Assembly: GCA_030640385.1 (NCBI GenBank)
Contig: DAOWJL010000027.1
Location: forward strand, 1 to 13,677
Direction of reading: 5' to 3'
DNA from: Dehalococcoidia bacterium
GTDB taxonomy: Bacteria; Chloroflexota; Dehalococcoidia; Dehalococcoidales; G020351185
DNA length: 13,677 nucleotides
Both the position numbers and the translations under genes were made by a program. Position 1 is the first letter of the stretch; every line of letters starts with the position of its first letter. The notes under the pieces are model-generated. The model made no database searches. It was not told the origin of the DNA and saw nothing but the letters and a program-made list of their open reading frames with translations. Positions 1 through 5,573 of the stretch are shown here, in pieces.

Positions 1-149
1 CGGCACATCGTGGTGAAGAGGTGGCTGAAGGTATCCTGGACAGCCCGGCTTCTGTCGTGTTCGACCAGGCTGAGAACAGGATGCACCTGACAAAAGCATT
101 GCTCGTCTCAATACTGGGCGGCCTCGAGGTACCGCTGCTCGGATACTAA
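1..149 (+). CDS. 3' end of an unrecognised protein (partial)
   Basis: An open frame enters from the left edge (first whole codon at 3) and ends with TAA at 147-149, giving the last 48 or so residues of a protein. The visible tail contains [19 protein letters not shown], then a hydrophobic stretch around LLVSILGG, and ends in LLGY. I do not recognise the family. It is taken as real because the frame stays open, its composition is protein-like, and it stops just before the purine-rich Shine-Dalgarno (positions 151-156) of the next gene, as expected inside an operon. The rest of the protein lies outside the window. Confidence 0.6.
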   Translation, partial: AHRGEEVAEGILDSPASVVFDQAENRMHLTKALLVSILGGLEVPLLGY

Positions 150-159
150 AGGGGGAGTC

Positions 160-837
160 ATGAATATCTTAAAGGCTATAGTCTATCACGGTTGGGCATT
201 GATTATAATAGCGGCGGTGGCCATCATCGGCTATGTATATGAATGGCCGCTCGCAGTCTTAGCCACCATCCTTGGAATTGTTCTCGTCATCGGCCTGGTG
301 ACTGCCGTAGTCGGCGCCAGGGAGAAAGAGCTTGAAAAGTCATCACATAAACTCAGGCAGATGAGCGGATATTTCTACCGCCGCTTTATGGGCGATTCTT
401 CCCTGTCTATCTTCGCCATAATAGATAGCCTGTTCAAGACCGATGACCATAAGCTCTGGGAATGGGCCAGAGCCTGTGATATGTCACAGCGCGTTTTCAA
501 CACCTGGTGCTCCGGTTTTACCGGCCGGCTGGAAGTTGACACCAAAACCGGCCGCTTTACTATTTACCTGCGCAGTTACTTAAACGAACTGTGGCTTATG
601 ACCAGCCTCTACTATGAGTTCGTAGAGCAGTTCTATGAGATTGCCCAGAAGGTGGCTTTGCCGGCAGAAACACTTGAGCAATACCACAGGTTTGTCGTTG
701 AATACAACTCCTTCGCCGAGCAGTTCAGGGAATTAATCGGTGAAATGAAGAGGGTTGCCCGCACGGAAGTAGAGCCACCGAGTGTCAAACTGGCACACGA
801 GGTATTGACCACCCCTCTCACCGAAGAAAAGAAATAA
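160..837 (+). CDS. Membrane-anchored protein of unknown function, two N-terminal helices
   Basis: A 225-residue protein that I do not recognise. Two hydrophobic segments (about residues 11-28 and 31-52) form a helical hairpin. They are followed by a charged stretch (AREKELEKSSHK) and a soluble region of roughly 170 residues rich in aromatic and charged residues, predicted largely helical. With a short N-terminus and a positive region after the second helix, the C-terminal domain should be cytoplasmic (inference). No catalytic motif is visible. The ATG at 160 follows a GGGGGAG ribosome-binding site with suitable spacing. It starts 10 bases after the upstream gene and ends 38 bases before der, so it is probably co-transcribed with both. 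Confidence 0.85.
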   Translation: MNILKAIVYHGWALIIIAAVAIIGYVYEWPLAVLATILGIVLVIGLVTAVVGAREKELEKSSHKLRQMSGYFYRRFMGDSSLSIFAIIDSLFKTDDHKLWEWARACDMSQRVFNTWCSGFTGRLEVDTKTGRFTIYLRSYLNELWLMTSLYYEFVEQFYEIAQKVALPAETLEQYHRFVVEYNSFAEQFRELIGEMKRVARTEVEPPSVKLAHEVLTTPLTEEKK

Positions 838-860
838 CAGTCAACTACAAAAGACCGAAT

Positions 861-868
861 CAGGAGGA
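861..868 (+). promoter_or_regulatory. Strong Shine-Dalgarno setting the der TTG start
   Basis: CAGGAGGA lies with its AGGAGG core (862-867) 8 bases before the TTG at 876. This is the best ribosome-binding site near the start of der and favours TTG over the in-frame ATG at 921, although AGGAAG at 907-912 could serve that ATG. Confidence 0.6.
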
Positions 869-875
869 GATATTT

Positions 876-2246
876 TTGAAAGCAGCCCCCTATGCCAATT
901 CGGGCCAGGAAGAGCCTGAGATGGAAACGAAGGCATCAAAACCGATTGTAGCTATAATCGGCAGACGAAACGTGGGTAAATCTACCCTGCTCAATCGCCT
1001 GGCGGGCAGGCGGCTGGCAATTGTCGCCGACCTGCCGGGGACAACTCGCGACCGCCTATTTGCCAATGTCAACTGGCAGGGGACTGAATTCAATCTGGTG
1101 GATACCGGTGGCCTTGAGTTTAAACCGGACTCTGATATAACCCAGGCGGTGAACGAGCAGGTAAAAACCGCCATAATTGATGCCGATATAATCCTCTTTC
1201 TTGTCGATGCAAAGGGTGGGGTGACCGCCACCGACCTGGAGATTGCAGACCTGCTCCGTACATCACGAAAACCGCTCCTGCTGGTGACTAACAAGGCCGA
1301 CAACGACCGCCTGGAAAACGAAGTGGTGGAGTTCTTCGCTCTGGGGCTTGGCGATCCACTCCCAATCAGCGCTTACCACGGGCGTGGGACTAACGACCTG
1401 CTCGATAAAATAGCCCTGCTATTACCAGCGACGCCACCGGTAACAACCGAACCTGACATTATGAAACTGGCTATTGTCGGTCGGCCCAACGTGGGCAAGT
1501 CGATGCTGCTTAATGCCATTGCCGGCGAGGAGCGGGCTATTGTCAGCCATTTACCCGGCACTACCCGCGATGCCATAGACACGAAACTTGACTTTAACGG
1601 ACAAAGTGTGTTATTTATTGATACGGCTGGTATCCGGCGGCGGGGGCGTGTAGGAGCCGGGGTTGAGCGTTACAGCGTACTCCGTACCCTTAAGGCTATA
1701 GACCGCGCCGATATCGCCCTATTGCTGCTGGATGCTACCGAGCTTGTTACGGCTCAGGATCTACACATCGCCGGCTATATCCAGCAAGCATCTAAGGGAG
1801 TTATATTGCTGGTTAATAAATGGGATATAGCTGAAGGTTTAACAAAAGAAGAGTGCACCAGGTATATAAAAAGCAAGTTTAAATTTATGTCTTATGCACC
1901 ATTATTGTTTATCTCGGCAAAGCTGGGGCAAGGGTTAGACAGGGTCATAAAGCAGGCGTTTAGTGTATATCAGGAGAGATTCAAACGGATACCTACCGCC
2001 GAAGTCAATAGCGTTATTCAGGAGGCGATGTCTGCTCACAACCCGCCACGAAAAGTCAATAAACGGCTGAAGCTCCTGTATACCACCCAGGCTGATATAA
2101 ATCCGCCGACTTTCGTCTTCTTTGTTAATGATGCCCGTCTTATGCACTTCTCCTTCCAGCGTTACCTTGAAAACAAGCTACGCCGGTCTTTTGGTTTTGA
2201 CGGCACGCCGCTTCGGCTAGTATTTAAAACCAGGGGTGAACAATGA
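876..2246 (+). CDS. der: Ribosome-assembly GTPase Der (EngA), tandem GTPase domains
   Basis: Der is an essential GTPase that binds the 50S subunit during late ribosome assembly. The 456 residues show the family's full layout. GTPase domain 1 has a P-loop GRRNVGKST (29-37), LPGTTRD switch I (53-59), DTGG (76-79) and NKAD. GTPase domain 2 has GRPNVGKSM, LPGTTRDA, DTAGIRRRG, NKWD and an SAK motif. A C-terminal KH-like domain ends in FKTRGEQ. Length is within the family's range. The start is uncertain: TTG at 876 has the stronger ribosome-binding site, while ATG at 921 (Met16) would give the short N-terminus more usual for Der. Its last codons overlap plsY by 4 bases (ATGA), suggesting translational coupling. 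Domain identity is very secure. Confidence 0.97.
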   Translation: MKAAPYANSGQEEPEMETKASKPIVAIIGRRNVGKSTLLNRLAGRRLAIVADLPGTTRDRLFANVNWQGTEFNLVDTGGLEFKPDSDITQAVNEQVKTAIIDADIILFLVDAKGGVTATDLEIADLLRTSRKPLLLVTNKADNDRLENEVVEFFALGLGDPLPISAYHGRGTNDLLDKIALLLPATPPVTTEPDIMKLAIVGRPNVGKSMLLNAIAGEERAIVSHLPGTTRDAIDTKLDFNGQSVLFIDTAGIRRRGRVGAGVERYSVLRTLKAIDRADIALLLLDATELVTAQDLHIAGYIQQASKGVILLVNKWDIAEGLTKEECTRYIKSKFKFMSYAPLLFISAKLGQGLDRVIKQAFSVYQERFKRIPTAEVNSVIQEAMSAHNPPRKVNKRLKLLYTTQADINPPTFVFFVNDARLMHFSFQRYLENKLRRSFGFDGTPLRLVFKTRGEQ

Positions 2247-2887
2247 TAATTGCCAAGTTTATTCTGGTGATCGTCATCGGTTATCTTTTAGGCTCTATTC
2301 CCTTCGGATTGATAATAAGCAGGCGAAAAGCCAGGATAGATATCAGGAATTATGGCAGCGGCAGGATTGGAGGCACCAACGTCCTGAGAACGCTAGGCCG
2401 TAAAGCCTTCCTCATGGTAGCCGCCCTGGACATAGCAAAAGGAGCTCTGGCGGTAGTCTTTGCCGGTCTTATAATTGGTACTGATTATATTATAATAGGC
2501 AACTCTGGCCTGGGCTTGCTTTCTCAGGTTCTTGCCGGTTTAGCCGCCGTTATCGGCCACATATGGCCGGTTTTTCTTAAATTCAAGGGAGGCAGGGGGG
2601 TAGCTACCTTCATCGGTGGCTTGATTGCCTTATTCCCGATAGCAGGATTGCTTGGCGGCGAGGCTGTAATTATAGGTGCCGGTTTAAGTGGCTTTGCCTC
2701 TTTGGGCTCAATTATAGGAGTGGTAGGCGTCTTTACGATATTGATACCGTTTACCATTTTTTTCAATCTCCCTATTGAATATCTTGGCTACGCCCTTATA
2801 GGTACCGTGATTATTGTATTTGTCCACCGGGATAATATTAAAAGATTGCTTTCTGGCAATGAGCGCAAGCTCAACCAGAAAGCTTAA
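2243..2887 (+). CDS. plsY: Glycerol-3-phosphate acyltransferase PlsY
   Basis: This integral membrane enzyme transfers an acyl group from acyl-phosphate to the 1-position of glycerol-3-phosphate, the first step of phospholipid synthesis. The 214 residues show the PlsY signature: GSIPFG near 17-22, the S-G-R-I-G-G-T-N motif (39-46), KGALA after the second helix, the phosphate-binding loop GHIWPVFLKFKGGRGVAT (105-122), and a C-terminal HRDNIKRLLSGNE (195-207). Several hydrophobic helices match the usual five-helix fold. In the glycine-rich loop, GGR replaces the commoner GGK, a conservative change. The ATG lies inside the der stop (4-base overlap). GpsA, 83 bases downstream, supplies its substrate, so the pair forms a small lipid-precursor module. 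Confidence 0.95.
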   Translation: MIIAKFILVIVIGYLLGSIPFGLIISRRKARIDIRNYGSGRIGGTNVLRTLGRKAFLMVAALDIAKGALAVVFAGLIIGTDYIIIGNSGLGLLSQVLAGLAAVIGHIWPVFLKFKGGRGVATFIGGLIALFPIAGLLGGEAVIIGAGLSGFASLGSIIGVVGVFTILIPFTIFFNLPIEYLGYALIGTVIIVFVHRDNIKRLLSGNERKLNQKA

Positions 2888-2948
2888 TATTCAACTCAAT
2901 CAATATCAGGCTAAAGCTTAAGACTCCCGGTATTCCGGCTGAAAACAT

Positions 2949-2970
2949 AGGTTAAATATAGGCTAAATAT
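2949..2970 (+). repeat. 11-base tandem repeat abutting the gpsA start codon
   Basis: Two adjacent 11-base copies, AGGTTAAATAT (2949-2959) and AGGCTAAATAT (2960-2970), differ at one base and end directly at the gpsA ATG. The AGG of the second copy is the only Shine-Dalgarno-like element at a workable distance (8 bases). The same AGGTTAAATAT-ATG context precedes the GNAT gene at 11914. Confidence 0.7.
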
Positions 2971-4029
2971 ATGCCCAAGATTGCTGTAATCGGTACCACT
3001 ACGTGGGGAATAACACTGGCAGTTGTTTTGACAAACAAGGGACTTGAAGTCAGGTTATGGGCGCGGACTGAGGAAGAGGCCATCAGGTTAAGGGAAAAGG
3101 GGCCTGACTCTCACCGCTTACCTCATGTTACATTCCCGCCACAACTATCAGTTACCAGTTCCCCTAAAAAGGCTTTATCCCGTGCCGCTGCCGTTATCCT
3201 TGCCGTGCCATCACAGACTATGCGTCAAAATTTAAAAGCGATAAAAGATCATCTCAAAGAATCGATGCTTATAATAAACGCCGCCAAAGGCCTGGAGACT
3301 GGCAGTAACAAGCGTATGTCGCAGGTAATCGCCGAAGAAATACCACCTGGCTATCGTCATAATATCTGTATTCTTTCCGGGCCTAATCTATTCCGGGAGA
3401 TACTCCTGGGGCTACCGGCATCGGCAGTGCTGGCGGCAGAAGATAATGCTATAGCTAAAAAAGCACAGAAGCTGCTAACGGCACCCAATTTTTCAATTTA
3501 CACAAACAATGACGTCATCGGGGTAGAGCTGGGTGGAGCCCTGAAGAATGTAATTGCCCTTGGTGCCGGCATGGTTGATGGACTGGGTTACGGCGACAAT
3601 TCCAAAGCCGCCTTTATCACCCGGGGCTTAACAGAAATGGCCGCTCTCAGCGTTGCCCTGGGGTCCAGCCCGCTTACCCTCTCTGGATTAGCCGGTCTCG
3701 GTGACCTGATAGCTACCTGCGCCAGCCCCCTGAGCCGCAACCATTATGTTGGCGTGGAGTTAGCAAAAGGGCGTAATCTCGAAGATATTTTAGTCTCAAT
3801 GCGCGATGTAGCCGAAGGCGTAAGCACCACTGCCGCCGTCTGGAGTATAGCCCAAGGCCTGCAGCTGGAGATGCCAATCACTGAAAAAATGTATCAAATT
3901 CTCTACAATGGCGCTGATACCCGCCAGACAATAACCGAACTTCTGGGAGCCAGGGGTAGGCACGAATTATCGGGGCGTAAGTGGAAGCTTTTTTCTTTCT
4001 TCAAGCGTCGAAGGCGTGCTGAAGTCTAG
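2971..4029 (+). CDS. gpsA: NAD(P)-dependent glycerol-3-phosphate dehydrogenase GpsA
   Basis: This soluble enzyme reduces dihydroxyacetone phosphate to sn-glycerol-3-phosphate, the substrate of PlsY. The 352 residues carry the family landmarks: an N-terminal Rossmann fold, AVPSQTMR, AAKGLE, GPNLFREI (GPSFAxE equivalent), the catalytic-lysine region VELGGALKNVIALGAGMVDG, ITRGLTEM, LSGLAGLGDLIATC, and EGVSTT. Two things are unusual. The nucleotide-binding loop reads G8-T-T-T-W-G13 instead of G-A-G-A-W-G, so the central glycine is lost; I recall the same in Dehalococcoides. The C-terminus also extends about 18 residues past the usual end in an aromatic and very basic tail (WKLFSFFKRRRR). Its stop lies 12 bases from that of dnaJ on the opposite strand. 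Confidence 0.95.
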   Translation: MPKIAVIGTTTWGITLAVVLTNKGLEVRLWARTEEEAIRLREKGPDSHRLPHVTFPPQLSVTSSPKKALSRAAAVILAVPSQTMRQNLKAIKDHLKESMLIINAAKGLETGSNKRMSQVIAEEIPPGYRHNICILSGPNLFREILLGLPASAVLAAEDNAIAKKAQKLLTAPNFSIYTNNDVIGVELGGALKNVIALGAGMVDGLGYGDNSKAAFITRGLTEMAALSVALGSSPLTLSGLAGLGDLIATCASPLSRNHYVGVELAKGRNLEDILVSMRDVAEGVSTTAAVWSIAQGLQLEMPITEKMYQILYNGADTRQTITELLGARGRHELSGRKWKLFSFFKRRRRAEV

Positions 4030-4041
4030 AAAGCCGTTTAT

Positions 4042-5133
4042 TTACTCAGGGCTTCCCCCCTTTTTATCCGAAGTGAAACTTTCAGCCAGCTCCTGGAATA
4101 GCCTGCGCTGCTTTTTATCCAATTTTTCCGGAGTTATCAGTAACAGTTTAACCAGCTGGTTTCCTTTGCCATTCCGACGAAGATAGGGTATACCCTTACT
4201 CTTGAGCCGAAAAACCTTACCTGCCTGGCTGCCAGCCGGGATTTTGAGTTTTTCTTTACCATAAAGGGTCGGCACTTCTAATTCGGCACCGAGAGCCGCC
4301 TGGGCAAAGTTAACCGGCAGTTCGTAGAGAACATCATACCCTTCTCTACGGAAGAGCTTGTGTGACAAAACATTTATGGCTGCATAAAGGTCACCCGATG
4401 GGCCACCTCTCTCGCCAATATCACCCTGGCCATTGAGCCGTATTTCATTATTATTATCAACACCGGCCGGTATTTCCAGGGCTATACCGTGCTCCTTCTT
4501 CTCCCGGCCGGTTTCCCGGCACCGGCTACAGGGCTCTGTAATCACTGCGCCTTCGCCAAGGCAATGAGAGCAGGTGGCAACGTTGGTGAAACGGCCAAAC
4601 AATCCCTGCTGAACACGGCTAATCCGCCCGCTGCCATTACAGGTAGGGCATCTACCGGGCTGGCTGCCCGGCTTTGAACCACTCCCCTGGCACTGGGAGC
4701 ACCTCTCGATACGGTTTATTTTTATATCCTTTTTACAACCGAGTGCCGCCTCTTCAAAAGTGATTGTTATCTTGTGATGTAAATCCGCACCCCGCCTTTG
4801 CCTTTGCCGCGTGGTACCGGCTACGCCGCTAAAGAAGTCATAGAAGTCCTCGAAGATGCTGCCCACTCCATTGAAGCCAAAGCCTTCAAAGCCGCGGCCG
4901 GAGAAGCCATCAATGCCAGCATGCCCGAAGCGGTCGTATGCAGAGCGCTTCTCAGTATCGGCAAGAACCTGGTAGGCTTCGTTTAGCTCCTTAAACCGCT
5001 CGTCAGCTCCATCATCATGGTTGTGGTCAGGATGATGCTTAAAAGCCAGCTTGCGAAAAGCCTTCTTTATTTCCTCATCAGTAGCATCTCTAGCTACGCC
5101 GAGGACTTCATAATAATCCCGTTTTATGGCCAT
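4042..5133 (-). CDS. dnaJ: Chaperone DnaJ (type I Hsp40)
   Basis: DnaJ delivers unfolded substrates to DnaK and stimulates its ATPase. The 363-residue protein has all type I parts: a J domain with HPD at 34-36; a glycine/phenylalanine region (about 70-105); a zinc region with four cysteine pairs at 145/148, 162/165, 188/191 and 202/205; and the C-terminal beta-barrel domains. The first three zinc repeats fit CxxCxGxG, while the fourth reads C-S-R-C-R-E-T-G, with cysteines kept but a glycine missing. The ATG at 5133 has GAGGT at 5145-5149 (minus), a rather long 11 bases away and inside a repeat copy. Unlike hrcA-grpE-dnaK, it is 440 bases from its upstream partner. No convincing promoter of its own is visible, so read-through from dnaK is inferred. 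Confidence 0.97.
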   Translation of the reverse strand: MAIKRDYYEVLGVARDATDEEIKKAFRKLAFKHHPDHNHDDGADERFKELNEAYQVLADTEKRSAYDRFGHAGIDGFSGRGFEGFGFNGVGSIFEDFYDFFSGVAGTTRQRQRRGADLHHKITITFEEAALGCKKDIKINRIERCSQCQGSGSKPGSQPGRCPTCNGSGRISRVQQGLFGRFTNVATCSHCLGEGAVITEPCSRCRETGREKKEHGIALEIPAGVDNNNEIRLNGQGDIGERGGPSGDLYAAINVLSHKLFRREGYDVLYELPVNFAQAALGAELEVPTLYGKEKLKIPAGSQAGKVFRLKSKGIPYLRRNGKGNQLVKLLLITPEKLDKKQRRLFQELAESFTSDKKGGSPE

Positions 5134-5142
5134 ATTTATATT

Positions 5143-5171
5143 CTACCTCGCCCCTATGTCTCCCTCTCCTT
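5143..5171. repeat. Degenerate direct repeat, copy A (next to dnaJ start)
   Basis: A pyrimidine-rich block on the plus strand aligns with 5222-5251, with about 26 of 30 positions identical, 3 mismatches and one gap. On the dnaJ strand it reads as a purine-rich block containing the only GAGGT near the dnaJ start codon. The element resembles dispersed intergenic repeats of bacterial genomes, but other copies cannot be seen from this window. Confidence 0.6.
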
Positions 5172-5189
5172 AAGGGTGGTGGGTGGGAA

Positions 5190-5224
5190 TAGATAAGAGG
5201 AACTATATCTGTATTTCTTATCTA
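5190..5224. repeat. Inverted repeat, 9-base arms
   Basis: TAGATAAGA (5190-5198) and TCTTATCTA (5216-5224) are perfect inverted arms around a 17-base loop. The hairpin sits between repeat copies A and B. Confidence 0.6.
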
Positions 5225-5251
5225 CCTCTCCCCCTGTGTCCCCCTCTCCTT
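5222..5251. repeat. Degenerate direct repeat, copy B
   Basis: Second copy of the block at 5143-5171. Its right half forms the left arm of the strong palindrome at 5239-5266, whereas copy A has lost the matching right arm and is followed by a different G-rich stretch. Confidence 0.6.
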
Positions 5252-5266
5252 TGAAGGAGAGGGGGA
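5239..5266. repeat. Perfect 13-base inverted repeat, GC-rich hairpin
   Basis: TCCCCCTCTCCTT (5239-5251) and AAGGAGAGGGGGA (5254-5266) are exact reverse complements separated by TG. It would fold into a very stable hairpin in RNA from either strand. Neither side has a run of T after the stem, so it does not look like a standard intrinsic terminator. It may instead be an RNA-processing or stability element, or a mobile repeat. Confidence 0.85.
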
Positions 5267-5274
5267 GTTTAGAA

Positions 5275-5295
5275 TGGAGGGACTGCATCCCTCCA
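5275..5295. repeat. Perfect 8-base inverted repeat
   Basis: TGGAGGGA (5275-5282) and TCCCTCCA (5288-5295) surround the 5-base loop CTGCA. It lies 8 bases from the larger palindrome and belongs to the same hairpin cluster. No T-run follows it, so a terminator role is not supported. Confidence 0.7.
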
Positions 5296-5354
5296 AACCT
5301 CCCGCTTTCTTTTTCTTAGGTCTTAGTCCCTCTTTAACTCCCTTTAGCTATAAC

Positions 5355-5501
5355 TTATTTCTCTAATTCTTTTCTTATAGTACCGACTTTTTTATCTGAC
5401 CTAGTATCTCTCCCATCTTTATTTCTTACAGTCCCTGGAGGTAAACCCAAGTCTTCTTCAAGTTTTCCTACCCTCTTATCACTCCTTACTCTTCGTGGCA
5501 T
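5355..5501 (-). CDS. Small basic protein (48 aa) between dnaK and dnaJ, two-copy RSDK motif
   Basis: A short gene of unknown function reads from ATG (5501) to TAA (5355-5357). AAGGAGGTT at 5508-5516 places an ideal Shine-Dalgarno 8 bases before the start. The 48 residues begin MPRRVRSDK and end IRKELEK, with about 15 K/R against 9 D/E. The motif R-S-D-K-[RK]-V-G occurs at 6-12 and 34-40, each followed by a short helical-looking segment ending in L. The middle reads LGLPPGTVRN, which resembles the turn of some helix-turn-helix proteins (inference only). There is no membrane segment or signal peptide. AGA/AGG arginine codons are much commoner than in the neighbouring genes, hinting at a separate origin. 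Lying 72 bases after dnaK on the same strand, it is probably heat-shock co-expressed. I do not know its family or function. Confidence 0.75.
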   Translation of the reverse strand: MPRRVRSDKRVGKLEEDLGLPPGTVRNKDGRDTRSDKKVGTIRKELEK

Positions 5502-5507
5502 AATATT

Positions 5508-5516
5508 AACCTCCTT
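5508..5516 (-). promoter_or_regulatory. Near-perfect Shine-Dalgarno of the 48-aa gene
   Basis: Read on the minus strand this is AAGGAGGTT, close to the full anti-Shine-Dalgarno complement, with 8 bases between AGGAGG and the ATG. It is the main evidence, besides the internal motif duplication, that the small frame is translated. Confidence 0.8.
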
Positions 5517-5573
5517 CGCAAGTGATTTTATCCACCTTATTTCACTTACTATTTGGGAACAGTGAATTAAACC

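Noticed and set aside
2879..2921. Two AAAGCTTAA copies after plsY that could pair or act as a direct repeat
   Set aside because: AAGCTT is self-complementary and short; there is no T-run or further extension, so chance is likely.
4031..4065. Possible terminator between gpsA and dnaJ
   Set aside because: The stem AAGCC/GGCTT is only 5 bases with a 14-base loop, and the T-run comes after six C; too weak, and it lies inside the dnaJ coding end.
5154..5288. A 44-residue minus-strand frame beginning MQSLHSKL in the hairpin cluster
   Set aside because: It is translated almost entirely from the direct repeat and palindrome (LSFKGEGDTGGEV), starts inside a hairpin loop, and has the look of repeat-derived sequence, although GGAGG lies upstream.
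5239..5295. Hairpins as intrinsic terminators of the dnaK transcript
   Set aside because: Stems are strong but no T-run follows on either strand, and termination here would leave dnaJ without an evident promoter.
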